Source: Klebsiella oxytoca (GTDB lineage: Bacteria > Pseudomonadota > Gammaproteobacteria > Enterobacterales > Enterobacteriaceae). Taken from it: a stretch of DNA of 64,000 bases. Shown one piece after another: positions 31,538 through 41,393 of this stretch; within the stretch, counting starts at the first letter, position 1; each line of letters begins with the position of its first letter. Position numbers and translations under genes: made by a program. The notes below the pieces were generated by a model. The model saw nothing but the letters and a program-made list of their open reading frames with translations, ran no database searches and was not told the origin of the DNA. The stretch is from the NCBI RefSeq assembly GCF_009707385.1, contig NZ_CP046115.1, forward strand, positions 2,294,001 to 2,358,000. Reading direction: 5' to 3'.

Positions 31538-33718
31538 TCAGAAGGAGAGGGTCACGCCCGCGTAATAAGCTCGTCCTGGTTCGTTATAGGTCGAAGCCCC
31601 GGCGTTTTCTCGATAAATCCGCTTATCGAAAAGGTTGCCGATCCCGGCGTTCAGGCGCAGATCTTTCATCAGCTGATAGTTGCCGCCAATGCCAACCACG
31701 GAATAGGCGCCGACTTCATTGGTCGCCAGTACTCCCGTCTCGTTGCGTGTTTCCGCATATTCGCGTGGTTTCTGTCGACCGTACAGAGTCCAGTTGACGT
31801 TGGCTGAAAGCTTGCTGGTAACCTGCCAGTCGAGCATGCTGTTGATGGTATATTTCGGAATAACGGACAGCGGGTTGCCAGTCTCTTTGTTTTCCGATGT
31901 GATCATATAAGTGGCATTGGTTCGCCAGCTGAGCGTATCTGCAATCACCGGAACCAGCAGGGTACCCTCGAGACCTTCAACCACCGCTTTGCCGCCGTTC
32001 TGCCACTGGAGAATATTTGCGCCGCTGGCGGTATTACCCAGTACCTCGGTACCGGAGACGATTTTATTTTTATAATCGTTGCGAAACCAGGTGATCCCGG
32101 CGTTATAGCCGTTCAGATTAAACTCAAGGCCGATCTCTTTGTTAATGCTGATTTCAGGGTCAAGATCCGGATTACCGAGAAGATAGCAGCTGCCGTTGGC
32201 GATACTGTTCGGGCAGCCGTTACCGCGGGTGGATAACAAATACCCTTCGCTGGACTGATACAGGTTTGGCGCTTTAAACACCCGGGCAATGCCCGCCTTG
32301 ACCTTAAACATATCACCCAGATCCTGCGACAGGTTCAGGCTTGGGCTCCAGTTGCTACCAAAATCGTTATGATAGTCGAAGCGCAGACCGGGAATAATGT
32401 TCGTGCCCGGTACGGCTTCAATATTATCTTCGAGATAAATACCGGTCAGGGTGGCGCTATTTTTTGTGCTGCGCTCCGCAGGGTTGCCGGAAGTGCCGGG
32501 AATCGCTTCCGTCGCGCTGGTGGCCTGCATCGATGCCGGATCGTTTAGATCGTCGCGATTCCACTCCATACCCAGGGTCAGGGTCTGTTCTGCAAGCCAG
32601 GTGAATGGAATATTCAGCTCGCCGGTTGAGCGCCACGACTCCAGACGGCTGGTATCATAGACATCGCTGTTAATCATCCCCTCTACGCGTCCGGTCGTTC
32701 CTTCCTGCAGGCGGGTGTTGTTAGTTTTCTCGTAGTAGACGCCGGCTTTCGACTGCCCCCAGTCCCAGATCCCGTTATAGGTCAGGCCCCAGGTCTGACG
32801 GTACATGCGGTTAGTCTCATGGCCATACAGAGAATCGACCAGGCCATTTGGGCTGACGTTGCCGTTGCTGTACTGCGTATCTCCGGCATAGATGTTGCCC
32901 TGGCGGCTATAGGCATAGCTGAAATCAACAATCTGCTGGGGCGTTACTTTCCATGAAAGCAGGGCGTTAATATCTTTGTTGCGCACACCTTCGCGGCCTG
33001 CGGCATAAGAATCATTTTGCGCGTGGTTAATATCCCAGGCATCGGGTTCAGTTTTATTGATGTTGCCGTACAGCCGCATGGTCAGGGCATCCCCCGCCAG
33101 CGGTCCATTGAGGTTGAAGTTAGCCCGGTTCGTGGAGCCTTCTTTATTATTTTCCGGCTGATTAGTATAGAGCGAGAGCGAGCCGTGCCAGTCGTTGGTG
33201 GGGCGTTTCGTGATAATATTGACAACGCCGCCCGCGGCGCCAGAGCCGTAGCGTGCGGCGGCGGGGCCGCGCAGAACTTCAATACGTTCAACCATTTCTG
33301 GCGGCACCCAGTTGCTGTCGCCGCGAGTATCACGTTCGCCGCGCCAGCTATAGCGTACCGAGTTGCGGGAGGTGACGGGGACGCCATCAATAAGAATTAG
33401 CGTGTTTTCCGGCCCCATACCGCGAATATCGATTTGACGATTGTTGCCCCGACTGCCGCTGGCGCTGTTGCCGGTCAGGTTTACGCCGGGCATCTTACGA
33501 ATTATTTCTGAGAGATCGTTAACCGGAGGATCTTTAGCGATATCTTCCGCGGTGATGATTGAGACGCCCGGCTGCTGCTTCAGCGCTTCTTCGGCGGTTC
33601 CCAGGATCACCATCGTTTCGGTATCCTGCTCCACTTCTTCGGCGAAACCACCCGGACTAAATAAGCCTGCGATGGCGAGAGCAAGGGGAGTGGCTAGGTG
33701 TTGTTTCTGCGGTCTCAT
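31538..33718 (-). CDS. iroN: IroN/FepA-type catecholate siderophore receptor
   Basis: TonB-dependent outer-membrane receptor of 726 residues. A signal peptide precedes a TonB box-like ETMVILGTA, then the plug domain (PPVNDLSEIIRKMPGVNLTG, RGMGPENTLILIDGVPVTS) and a 22-strand barrel ending in aromatic YYAGVTLSF. Long stretches match Salmonella IroN, which takes up salmochelin, enterobactin and its breakdown products. No iroBCDE genes are nearby, so it is probably a scavenging receptor. ATG 33718 is chosen to place the signal peptide first. The ligand is inferred. Confidence 0.88.
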   Translation of the reverse strand: MRPQKQHLATPLALAIAGLFSPGGFAEEVEQDTETMVILGTAEEALKQQPGVSIITAEDIAKDPPVNDLSEIIRKMPGVNLTGNSASGSRGNNRQIDIRGMGPENTLILIDGVPVTSRNSVRYSWRGERDTRGDSNWVPPEMVERIEVLRGPAAARYGSGAAGGVVNIITKRPTNDWHGSLSLYTNQPENNKEGSTNRANFNLNGPLAGDALTMRLYGNINKTEPDAWDINHAQNDSYAAGREGVRNKDINALLSWKVTPQQIVDFSYAYSRQGNIYAGDTQYSNGNVSPNGLVDSLYGHETNRMYRQTWGLTYNGIWDWGQSKAGVYYEKTNNTRLQEGTTGRVEGMINSDVYDTSRLESWRSTGELNIPFTWLAEQTLTLGMEWNRDDLNDPASMQATSATEAIPGTSGNPAERSTKNSATLTGIYLEDNIEAVPGTNIIPGLRFDYHNDFGSNWSPSLNLSQDLGDMFKVKAGIARVFKAPNLYQSSEGYLLSTRGNGCPNSIANGSCYLLGNPDLDPEISINKEIGLEFNLNGYNAGITWFRNDYKNKIVSGTEVLGNTASGANILQWQNGGKAVVEGLEGTLLVPVIADTLSWRTNATYMITSENKETGNPLSVIPKYTINSMLDWQVTSKLSANVNWTLYGRQKPREYAETRNETGVLATNEVGAYSVVGIGGNYQLMKDLRLNAGIGNLFDKRIYRENAGASTYNEPGRAYYAGVTLSF

Positions 33719-33763
33719 TATAAATATCCATATCAAAACGGGATGAATTGAGATCGAGAATAT

Positions 33764-33785
33764 CAATGATAACGATTATCATTAC
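33764..33785 (-). promoter_or_regulatory. Fur box upstream of the iroN-like gene
   Basis: AATGATAACGATTATCATT (33765-33783) is nearly palindromic and close to the 19-base Fur consensus. It lies about 47 bases before the start codon, where it would block transcription when iron is plentiful. Confidence 0.88.
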
Positions 33786-33953
33786 AATAATGTGCCGTTA
33801 ATCTCCATAAAATCCTCACAATTGCCGCAACCTTCCGGTATTAAGTAGATATTCTGGAGAATCCGGCGGGCTTTGGCCAGACGCTGAAAGCATAAAAGTG
33901 GGTGTACGATCGAAAAAACGGCACGCAGAGCTGCGTGCCGGAGGAATAGCAGT

Positions 33954-34493
33954 TTAGTGATTGTCGTCCTGCGGCATATGGCGATAAATGTAAACGCCGC
34001 TCAGCAGGGTGAACACCAGCGTCAGGGCCGTCAGACCGAAGACCTTGAAGTTGACCCAGATATTCTGCGGCAACCAGAAAGCGATATAGATATTCGCCAG
34101 TCCGCAGAGGATGAAAAACACCGCCCAGGCCAGATTCAGCCGCGACCACACCTGCTGCGGCAGCGTCAGCTCTTTACCCAACATGCTCTGGATCAGCGGC
34201 TTCTTCATTACCCACTGGCTAAACAGCAGCGCGCTGGCAAACAGAACGTAAATTACCGTGACCTTCCACTTAATAAACTCGTCGTTATGGAAGAAGATGG
34301 TCAGCCCGCCGAAAACGGCGACCAGAACAAAGGTAATCAGCGCCATTTTCTCGACTTTGCGATAGCGCACCCAGCTGTAAATCAGCACGATGGCGGTGGC
34401 GATGATTAACGCCGTTGTCGCGGCGTAGATATCATAAAGCTTGTAGAATACGAAGAAGACTACCAGCGGTAAAAAATCCAGAAACTGCTTCAT
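33954..34493 (-). CDS. yciB: YciB, inner-membrane septation protein A
   Basis: A 179-residue membrane protein with five to six hydrophobic segments ([20 protein letters not shown] and so on). The family is called IspZ/YciB. It contributes to envelope integrity and interacts with cell elongation and division proteins in E. coli. Length and gene order yciC-yciB match E. coli. The two genes are 51 bases apart. Confidence 0.94.
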   Translation of the reverse strand: MKQFLDFLPLVVFFVFYKLYDIYAATTALIIATAIVLIYSWVRYRKVEKMALITFVLVAVFGGLTIFFHNDEFIKWKVTVIYVLFASALLFSQWVMKKPLIQSMLGKELTLPQQVWSRLNLAWAVFFILCGLANIYIAFWLPQNIWVNFKVFGLTALTLVFTLLSGVYIYRHMPQDDNH

Positions 34494-34544
34494 ACATCGG
34501 TTCCGTCGTTCAGGGTGGCCGGGGTGAGCCCGGCCCGGATTAAA

Positions 34545-35288
34545 TTAATGGCGAATAAGCATATACAAGCGGAATAAATAGATCAGCAATAATGCAGAGA
34601 TCAGATTGCTGAGGGTATTTATTACCACTGCCCCGACGTTTGGCGTAAGCACAGCGAAGCTGGATGCAAACAGCAGCAGCAGAGTTTTTGCCAGCAGCCA
34701 GCCGATAATCGCCGGGGCTACCAGCCGTACGTTGGCCCAGGCCAAACGCATACTGCTACGCATGGCGTTGAAGATGCCGATTTTATCCTGCACCAGCATC
34801 ACCGGCGCAAAAGAGAGCACGATAGCCAGCAGGACGCCCGGCACCACCACCAGCATCATCCCCAGCTGGACGACAAACGTGGTCAACAGGATCAGCAGCA
34901 GCAGCTTTGGCAGCACCGGCGCGGAAGCGCCAATCGCGCGCAGCGCGCTGACTCTCTGACCTGCGGAGATCATCTGAATCATCAGCAGAACGCCGCCAGC
35001 AAGAATGGCGTTACCCACGAGACCGGAGAAGGTAGAGGCGGCGGATGCACGCAGCAGGATCTGTTGTTGATCCGGCGTCATGCTCTGAACCAGCTCAAAC
35101 AGGCCGCCGTTTCCCCCCAGGCTATCGCCCTGACTCAATATCGACAGCTGCTCTTCACTGGGTGAAAAGGCATGGCCAAGTACTACCGTAATGAACGCGC
35201 ATAACAGCGCAATCAGCAGGATAGTAACGAACTGATTGCGGAAAAAGTTTCCGGTGTCACGGTAGACGGACTTTGCCGTGATAGACAT
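34545..35288 (-). CDS. yciC: YciC family inner-membrane protein
   Basis: A 247-residue protein, the E. coli length, with about six membrane segments. Conserved N-terminal block is [20 protein letters not shown]. Function unknown (UPF0259). ATG 35288 follows AAGGAGAATGC. Divergent from ompW. Confidence 0.93.
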   Translation of the reverse strand: MSITAKSVYRDTGNFFRNQFVTILLIALLCAFITVVLGHAFSPSEEQLSILSQGDSLGGNGGLFELVQSMTPDQQQILLRASAASTFSGLVGNAILAGGVLLMIQMISAGQRVSALRAIGASAPVLPKLLLLILLTTFVVQLGMMLVVVPGVLLAIVLSFAPVMLVQDKIGIFNAMRSSMRLAWANVRLVAPAIIGWLLAKTLLLLFASSFAVLTPNVGAVVINTLSNLISALLLIYLFRLYMLIRH

Positions 35289-35599
35289 GCATTCTCCTTG
35301 AGTATTGCAGGTGTTAACTAGCCGGCGATTGTACCGCAAATCGCGGCGGGGTAGCAGTCTCTGCTCCTGTGCGCAAAGTATATCTTTGTAAATAGAAGAG
35401 GAAATCAGCGCAGTCCTGCTTCAGTAACCAAAACGATGAAATTGATTTGATACGTTTATCACTGATTGTATTAGGAAAGTAAAAATTAATCTGGATCAAT
35501 AAATGTTAAATTTACCGACTTAATGTGATCTATGTTGGTTCAAACATACTTTATTGTAGGTATATTCTTGCGCTGAATAACCATAATGAGGAAGTGGGT
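35289..35599. other. Divergent yciC-ompW intergenic region
   Basis: An AT-rich regulatory region of 311 bases. A candidate FNR site, TTAATCTGGATCAA, is at 35486-35499 and is listed separately. No gene is supported. Confidence 0.5.
35486..35499 (+). promoter_or_regulatory. Candidate FNR site upstream of ompW
   Basis: TTAATCTGGATCAA differs from the FNR consensus TTGATN4ATCAA at one base. It lies about 100 bases before ompW, which is FNR-responsive in E. coli. Confidence 0.5.
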
Positions 35600-36238
35600 A
35601 TGAAAAAGTTAGCAGCGGCGGTTGTTATTCTGAGTAGTCTTTCCGGTGGTAGCGTCTGGGCGCACGAAGCCGGTGAGTTTTTCCTTCGCGCGGGCTCGGC
35701 AACGGTCAGACCGACCGAAGGGGCTGGCGGCACATTAGGCAGTCTTGGCGGCTTTAACGTTAGCAACAATACGCAACTGGGCCTGACGTTCACCTATATG
35801 GCAACGGATAATATCGGCGTAGAGCTGCTGGCAGCCACGCCGTTCCGTCATAAAGTGGGAACGGCAACAACCGGCAATATTGCTACCGTTCACCACTTAC
35901 CGCCGACCTTAATGGCACAGTGGTACTTTGGTGATTCCAGTAGCAAACTGCGTCCTTACGTTGGCGTAGGTGTCAACTACACCACCTTCTTTGACGAAAG
36001 CGTGAACGATACGGGTAAGAGAACGGGCATCTCCGATCTGAGCCTGAAAGATTCCTGGGGCGCAGCAGGGCAGGTGGGGCTGGACTATCTGATTAACCGT
36101 GACTGGCTGATTAACATGTCGGTATGGTACATGGATATCGATACTAAAGCGGACTACAAGCTGGGCGGCGTTAAGCAGCACGACGATATCCGTCTGGATC
36201 CGTGGGTGTTTATGTTCTCTGCGGGATACCGTTTCTAA
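35600..36238 (+). CDS. ompW: Outer membrane protein OmpW
   Basis: Eight-stranded outer-membrane beta barrel of 212 residues. Signal peptide MKKLAAAVVILSSLSGGSVWA is followed by HEAGEFFLRAGSATVRP, and the chain ends in the aromatic barrel signature MFSAGYRF. It is thought to pass small hydrophobic molecules and is a colicin S4 receptor in E. coli. The ATG follows GAGGAAGTG. Confidence 0.95.
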   Translation: MKKLAAAVVILSSLSGGSVWAHEAGEFFLRAGSATVRPTEGAGGTLGSLGGFNVSNNTQLGLTFTYMATDNIGVELLAATPFRHKVGTATTGNIATVHHLPPTLMAQWYFGDSSSKLRPYVGVGVNYTTFFDESVNDTGKRTGISDLSLKDSWGAAGQVGLDYLINRDWLINMSVWYMDIDTKADYKLGGVKQHDDIRLDPWVFMFSAGYRF

Positions 36239-36248
36239 ACTATTTGCT

Positions 36249-36280
36249 AAAGCTGGTCGTTATGACCAGCTTTATTTTTC
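36249..36280 (+). terminator. Terminator of ompW
   Basis: AAAGCTGGTC / GACCAGCTTT stem with a five-base loop, followed by ATTTTTC. Confidence 0.85.
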
Positions 36281-36358
36281 TGCCTGTCGTCAGCATCCTC
36301 GCCACCAACGGTAATGCCTTAAGTACTCAAACGCTCCCCGTAACGCTTCTGGCAGGCG

Positions 36359-36604
36359 TTACTCATTACCCCATCTATTCAGAAACTCGGCGATATCATC
36401 GATACGCTGTTCACCAATACCAGCCTGGATCGCCATCTCTGCCTGGTCCTCTTCGCTGATTTCTTCATTATTCATCAGGCGGGTAATCAGCAGCTGAAAA
36501 TAGCGGGCCAGAGCTTCGCGTTCTGACTCGCTAACTGGCTCAGCGGCCTCTGTCGAATACTCATCGGCGATGTCATAATACTTTAGTGGTACTTCTTCGT
36601 GCAT
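36359..36604 (-). CDS. ymjA: YmjA family small protein (DUF2543)
   Basis: Acidic cytoplasmic protein of 81 residues, very like E. coli YmjA ([47 protein letters not shown]). The function is unknown. In E. coli ymjA lies elsewhere on the map (near the puu genes), so its place beside ompW is a rearrangement. ATG 36604 is chosen by alignment and has GGAGCG upstream. Confidence 0.88.
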   Translation of the reverse strand: MHEEVPLKYYDIADEYSTEAAEPVSESEREALARYFQLLITRLMNNEEISEEDQAEMAIQAGIGEQRIDDIAEFLNRWGNE

Positions 36605-37087
36605 AAATCGCTCCTGGGGTTGATGTTGATGCCAGCTGCTGCCTGCATACTCTGGCATCAATAATATCATTCCTGCTCCGTATTATCCCGGCAACGTTGC
36701 GGAAAATGCATGAACAGCCTGTGGCGGATGCCGGGCCCCTGTTGTGATGGGGCGCAACGGCTATGCTGAGGATAGCGACCACCGTTGATTAAATTTTAGG
36801 GAATATTTTCTATCGACGTAATCGGGACAGAAAGCCGTTACAGCATGATTTATCGTGGTATTGCTTGTGATGGTTTATAAAAGACCTCCTGTCATTAGAA
36901 CGGTAACTCTGATATAAAGACGCCTGTGTTAAGTATATTGCGTCGAATGCTTGTGTTTTGGGTGAATAAGCGATTTCTTACAGATTTAAGGAGGGTTTTG
37001 AGTAACCAGCAGGCTTTCTTATTTTTTTTATGGGTTCAAAAGGCGGTGTAAAAAATCGTTTCTTATACAAATCTGACCTTTGCCAGT
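36605..37087. other. Intergenic region upstream of ymjA
   Basis: Non-coding stretch of 483 bases, AT-rich in its right half. A strong AAGGAGGG at 36988-36995 precedes a 17-codon TTG-started frame, but the two-base spacing is too short. I see no convincing gene. Confidence 0.45.
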
Positions 37088-37711
37088 CTAAGAAATAAGC
37101 TGCTTCCTTTTCATTAATACATTTAAAAATTTATTAAGATCTTGTGTGCCTTTTATTTTAAAGTCGTGCATAACGTTTTTCTTATGCGAATAAACCGTTT
37201 TATAGTTAATTTTTAATTCATGGGCTATTTCCATTTGATTGAGTCCAAGGCTAAGGGCATGAACAACTTTTGACTGGGCATGCGTAATCGATTTGCAGGG
37301 ACAGTTAATACAACTGATCGTTTCTGCAGCTATGGCCTCTTCATTCTCTGTCGCTCTGAACTCATTAATGTGAGCGTTAATTTTATTTCTTATTGCCGGG
37401 ATGGAGTCGGCTTTGTATATAAAAAAGCAATTTTTTGTGCAGTTGGTTAGCTCCGTCGGTAAATATTCATTTTTCTTCTCCTGGAGAATAAATAACAGAC
37501 TTTTATTGGTTCTGTATTTTAACTCGTCGTTACACAAGAATATTTCCCCAGGCTCCATTTCAGTAAAGATAATATGGGCCTGAGCAATGTTGTATTGAGT
37601 GTAGCTGTCCTGAAAGCTAATATCTTCATCTGTGGCAACAGACTCCAGAACCAGCTGTTTTATAGCATGTTTAGAGTAGACGTTTTTAGTATTAATTAAA
37701 ATATTTATCAT
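37088..37711 (-). CDS. LuxR-type transcriptional regulator
   Basis: A 207-residue protein with a C-terminal LuxR/GerE helix-turn-helix (about residues 143-200: ITHAQSKVVHALSLGLNQM, ELKINYKTVYSHKKNVM). The N-terminal half resembles a degenerate receiver domain without an obvious phosphoacceptor aspartate, a layout seen in fimbrial regulators of the FimW/EcpR kind. A cluster CINCPC lies before the HTH. The gene is AT-rich compared with its neighbours. ATG 37711 is preferred over GTG 37717. Targets are unknown. Confidence 0.8.
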   Translation of the reverse strand: MINILINTKNVYSKHAIKQLVLESVATDEDISFQDSYTQYNIAQAHIIFTEMEPGEIFLCNDELKYRTNKSLLFILQEKKNEYLPTELTNCTKNCFFIYKADSIPAIRNKINAHINEFRATENEEAIAAETISCINCPCKSITHAQSKVVHALSLGLNQMEIAHELKINYKTVYSHKKNVMHDFKIKGTQDLNKFLNVLMKRKQLIS

Positions 37712-38057
37712 ATGCACGGATTCACACGGTTATAAATGAAAGTACTCTGATTTCAAATAACGCCAGGGCGCAGAGAGACTCATGCTTAAAGTAAATGGTT
37801 AATAGTGACAGATGGTTTAAAGGCTTTAAATAAGATATTGTAGGTCTTCAAAAAAAGCAACATTTGTGTGCAAAATAAGACCCTGGACATTTTTTGTGAG
37901 AAAATTCTTAATTTTCATAAACCTATTTGTAATTCTTTGGGTTTTTTATTATGGAAATTTTATTTATTTTTATTCTGCACAAAAAGCTTAGTGTAAAAAT
38001 CGGTTTGCTGATAAAATATTGGCGGCTAATGGTTTGCTAAGGATATTATCTCAGGAA
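37712..38057. other. Divergent AT-rich control region between two regulators
   Basis: 346 bases of very AT-rich sequence with several A/T tracts separate the LuxR-type and AraC-type genes. It probably contains both promoters and would be a likely H-NS target. No clear operator could be picked out by eye. Confidence 0.45.
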
Positions 38058-38912
38058 ATGAGGAACTCTGCCTTTAATGAAATAGTAGAATGGATTGAGG
38101 ACCATCTGGCAATTAATCCGTCGGTTGCTGATATCGCCAGTGGAGTAGGGTGTTCTCGACGCACTGTTTATAATGTATTTTATGAATATGCTGGTATTCC
38201 CGTCGGAAAATATATCCGAATGCGCAGAATGACCTATGCCGCTGGCAGGTTAAAACTGACCCGACAATCCATTTCATCCATCGCCTGTCAGTTGCATTTC
38301 GACTCACCTCAAACATTTTCCCGAGAGTTTAAAAAGAATTTTGGTCGTTGTCACGGAGAGTACCGGCATTCAACATATTGGGATTTGTCTTTATTACATC
38401 AGAAAGTTACCTCCCATGACTGCCGGTTTCCTGAACCTTATCTTTGTTTACTTGAAGAGCAGATATTCGCCGGATATGGATTCAACTACACGCTGTCGCT
38501 GAGCGATGATATTGCTTCAAGAAAAAATATCACCCGCAGGAAAATTACCACCAGCATGTTCGGTGACGATCGTGACATTTTTATTCTCTCTGACTTTTTT
38601 CCTGCGGCCAGCAATGCATATAAAACGATGATCAATGGATTTATTGGCACGCCTTTGAATTTGCGAAATGACGCTTGCCGGGAGATAAGGATAGCGAAAC
38701 GCGGATGGTATCTTGGTCTGGACTTTAGCGGCTCATGGGAAGAATTTACGTTACTGTCAAATCATGTTTATATGAAATATCTTCCTGAGTTAGGGCTATA
38801 TCGTCGGCAGGGCTACGATATCGAACGTTTTGCTCCCCTGAAAAGGGCTGGTATTGCAAACACGCGTTCGATTTATACCATTCAGTATTTTGTACCGGTA
38901 GCTTACATTTAA
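38058..38912 (+). CDS. Rob-like AraC-family regulator with GyrI-like domain
   Basis: Transcription factor of about 284 residues. The N-terminal AraC DNA-binding domain spans about residues 5-105 (IVEWIEDHLAINPSVADIAS, then the second helix pair QSISSIACQLHFDSPQTFSR). The C-terminal half looks like a GyrI/Rob effector-binding domain (GWYLGLDFSGSWEEFTLL...YLPELGLYRRQGYDIERF). This order is that of Rob, not of ordinary AraC. ATG 38058 begins the family N-terminus; TTG codons upstream (38019) are alternatives. AT-rich, divergent from the LuxR-type gene. Confidence 0.82.
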   Translation: MRNSAFNEIVEWIEDHLAINPSVADIASGVGCSRRTVYNVFYEYAGIPVGKYIRMRRMTYAAGRLKLTRQSISSIACQLHFDSPQTFSREFKKNFGRCHGEYRHSTYWDLSLLHQKVTSHDCRFPEPYLCLLEEQIFAGYGFNYTLSLSDDIASRKNITRRKITTSMFGDDRDIFILSDFFPAASNAYKTMINGFIGTPLNLRNDACREIRIAKRGWYLGLDFSGSWEEFTLLSNHVYMKYLPELGLYRRQGYDIERFAPLKRAGIANTRSIYTIQYFVPVAYI

Positions 38913-39348
38913 CCCACCAGTAGCGATGTTTCCCGCCGTTGTTTACCCGTGCGCGCAGTCGTAAGCTCAGCTCCTTGCCACAAGCGCGAGGCTGTCCATG
39001 ACCGGTTAAGCGCGCCAGGCGCGGCGCCAAAAAAAGCCCGCACAGGTGCGGGCCAAAATACTGGAAGCAATGTGAGCAATGTCGTACCGAATACCTGACT
39101 CGTTTGCTCAACTATTCGGTATTGAGAAAGATAATATTTCTCATTTAAAATATCAACCCTATCTTTTGTGCAGAAGTGATTTTTTATCGACGATGGAAAC
39201 GGTACGTTTCTGGCTGTCGTTCTGCACCCAGGGCTCGCCAATCGCGAATGCGCTCAGGGACGTAGCTGATGAATGAAGTACTGCCTGACTGGAGGTAAGC
39301 AGGTGTAGTGGCGTTGTTTCGCCTGACGCGTAAATATGCTGAGAAATA
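38913..39348. other. Intergenic region between the AraC-type gene and trpA
   Basis: No gene is supported in these 436 bases. They hold a minus-strand terminator (39029-39053) and a nine-base inverted repeat TACCGAATA / TATTCGGTA (39085-39093 and 39113-39121). In E. coli yciGFE occupy the ompW-trpA interval; they are absent here. Confidence 0.5.
39029..39053 (-). terminator. Minus-strand terminator beyond the trp operon
   Basis: GCCCGCAC / GTGCGGGC stem followed on the minus strand by a seven-base T run. It lies about 330 bases beyond trpA with no gene between, so it may act as a second trp terminator. Confidence 0.75.
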
Positions 39349-39349
39349 G

Positions 39350-39372
39350 CCGCCCGGCGGAGAACCGGGCGG
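39350..39372 (-). terminator. Terminator-like hairpin after trpA
   Basis: CCGCCCGG / CCGGGCGG stem ten bases after the trpA stop. The tail CTATTTCTC is only moderately T-rich. Confidence 0.65.
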
Positions 39373-39381
39373 GAGAAGCGC

Positions 39382-40191
39382 TTAAGCGGCTCTGGTGGCG
39401 GCTTTAAGCCCCTGGGCAAAGGCTTTCAGTTCATCCAGCATCGCCTGCGGATCGTTAACGTTGCGCTCGATAATTTTAACGATAGCGGAGCCAGAAATCG
39501 CGCCTGCTGCGCCTGCGTCAATCGCGGCGGTAACCTGCTCTGGCGCGGAGATACCAAAGCCCTGCAGCGGCGGCGCGGCATGGTACTCGGCCAGCTTCTC
39601 GATCAGATGATGCAGCGGCAGGGCGGCACGATTTTCTGCCCCGGTGACGCCTGCGCGTGAGAGCAGATAGGTGTAGCCGCGACCGTGAGAGGCAATCTGG
39701 CGCAGCAGATCGTCATCGGCATTTGGCGGGCAGATGAAAATCGGCGCGATGTTGTGGCGCAGCGCGGCCTGGCGGAACGGGGCGGACTCTTCGACGGGAA
39801 CATCGGCTACCAGCACGGAATCAACGCCAGCGCGCTCGCAGGCGGCGTAGAATTCATCAATACCGGGGCTGAACACCAGATTAGCGTACATCAGCAGGCC
39901 GATTGGGATAGTCGGGTGCTTTTGACGAATCGCCGCCAGCATTTCAAAGCACTGGGTGGGCGTGACGCCTGCGGCGAAAGCGCGCAGAGTTGCGTTCTGA
40001 ATCGTCGGACCGTCCGCCAGCGGGTCGGAGAAAGGAATGCCCAGCTCCAGCGCGTCAGCGCCCGCTTCAATCAGCGTATCGATAATTTTCAACGATTGCC
40101 CCGGATTAGGGTCGCCGAGGGTTACGAAGGGAACAAATGCGCCTTCCTGGCGGGCTTTCAGTTGTGCAAACAGCGTCTCGTAACGTTCCAT
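39382..40191 (-). CDS. trpA: Tryptophan synthase alpha chain
   Basis: Cleaves indole-3-glycerol phosphate to indole and glyceraldehyde-3-P, passing indole to TrpB. TIM barrel of 269 residues. The catalytic glutamate lies in [18 protein letters not shown], which also holds the second acidic residue, and the phosphate-binding [12 protein letters not shown] is visible. Last gene of the operon; its ATG overlaps the trpB stop. Confidence 0.96.
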   Translation of the reverse strand: MERYETLFAQLKARQEGAFVPFVTLGDPNPGQSLKIIDTLIEAGADALELGIPFSDPLADGPTIQNATLRAFAAGVTPTQCFEMLAAIRQKHPTIPIGLLMYANLVFSPGIDEFYAACERAGVDSVLVADVPVEESAPFRQAALRHNIAPIFICPPNADDDLLRQIASHGRGYTYLLSRAGVTGAENRAALPLHHLIEKLAEYHAAPPLQGFGISAPEQVTAAIDAGAAGAISGSAIVKIIERNVNDPQAMLDELKAFAQGLKAATRAA

Positions 40192-41384
40192 CAGATTTCC
40201 CCTCGCGCTTTCAAAATATCGTGTACGGTGAAGATGTCTTTATCGCCGCGGCCGGAGAGGTTAACCACCAGCAGCTGCTCTTTTTGCGGGTTTTCGCGCA
40301 TCATTTTCAGCGCGTGCGCCAGGGCGTGGGAGGACTCCAGCGCCGGGATAATCCCTTCATGGCGAGAAAGCTCTTTAAAGGCATCCAGCGCTTCATCATC
40401 GGTAATTGAGACGTAATCGGCGCGGCCAATGCTGTTTAAATAAGCATGCTGAGGGCCCACTGACGGGAAGTCGAGTCCGGCGGAGATAGAGTAGGACTCC
40501 TCAATTTGCCCCTCGGCGGTCTGCATCATCGGCGATTTCATACCGAAGTAGATACCCACGCGACCGTGCTTCAGCGGCGCGCCGTGTTCGCCAGACTCAA
40601 TCCCGTGACCGGCTGGCTCTACGCCAATCAGGCCAACTGAAGTTTCGTCGATAAAATCGGCGAACATACCGATGGCGTTAGAACCGCCGCCGACGCAGGC
40701 GATAACCGCATCCGGCAGGCGTCCCTCTTTCTCCAGAATCTGGGCCTTGGTTTCTTCGCCAATCATACGCTGGAATTCACGCACGATGGTCGGGAACGGA
40801 TGCGGGCCAGCGGCGGTACCGAGCATATAGTGAGCCTTTTCGTAGCTGCCGGACCAGTCGCGCAGCGCTTCGTTACAGGCATCTTTCAGCGTTGAGGAGC
40901 CGCTATGCACCGGTATCACTTCCGCCCCCATCAGGCGCATCCGAAAGACGTTCGGCGACTGACGTTCGATATCTTTAGCACCCATATAGATACGGCACTT
41001 CAGGCCAAGCAGGGCGCTGGCGAGTGCTGAGGCTACGCCGTGCTGACCGGCGCCGGTTTCGGCGATAATTTCCGTTTTGCCCATACGTTTTGCCAGCAGC
41101 GCCTGACCGAGCACCTGGTTGGTTTTATGCGCGCCGCCGTGCAGCAGGTCTTCACGCTTGAGATACAGCGTGGTGCGGGTACCTTCGGTAAGGTTGCGGC
41201 ATCTGGTCAGCGCCGTCGGGCGACCGGCGTAATTTTTCAGCAGATCGGTAAATTCAGCCTGGAATGCCGGATCTTTTTGCGCGCTAACGAAGGCTTCCTC
41301 CAGCTGGCGCAGGGCGGGCATCAGGATCTGCGGAACGTACATCCCGCCGAATTCGCCAAAATAGGGGTTCAGTAAAGTACTCAT
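40191..41384 (-). CDS. trpB: Tryptophan synthase beta chain
   Basis: PLP enzyme joining indole and serine to tryptophan, 397 residues. The PLP lysine is in [13 protein letters not shown], and the phosphate-binding [12 protein letters not shown] loop is present. N-terminus [20 protein letters not shown] is typical. Nine bases downstream of trpC and overlapping trpA by one base. Confidence 0.97.
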   Translation of the reverse strand: MSTLLNPYFGEFGGMYVPQILMPALRQLEEAFVSAQKDPAFQAEFTDLLKNYAGRPTALTRCRNLTEGTRTTLYLKREDLLHGGAHKTNQVLGQALLAKRMGKTEIIAETGAGQHGVASALASALLGLKCRIYMGAKDIERQSPNVFRMRLMGAEVIPVHSGSSTLKDACNEALRDWSGSYEKAHYMLGTAAGPHPFPTIVREFQRMIGEETKAQILEKEGRLPDAVIACVGGGSNAIGMFADFIDETSVGLIGVEPAGHGIESGEHGAPLKHGRVGIYFGMKSPMMQTAEGQIEESYSISAGLDFPSVGPQHAYLNSIGRADYVSITDDEALDAFKELSRHEGIIPALESSHALAHALKMMRENPQKEQLLVVNLSGRGDKDIFTVHDILKARGEI

Positions 41385-41393
41385 TGTTGCTCC

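Noticed and set aside
36988..37054. Strong AAGGAGGG followed by a 17-codon TTG frame
   Set aside because: Only two bases separate the purine run from the TTG, too few for initiation, and the peptide has no known relative.
39079..39276. A 65-codon plus-strand frame between the AraC-type gene and trpA
   Set aside because: It overlaps the inverted repeat, has no ribosome site, and its protein resembles no family I know.
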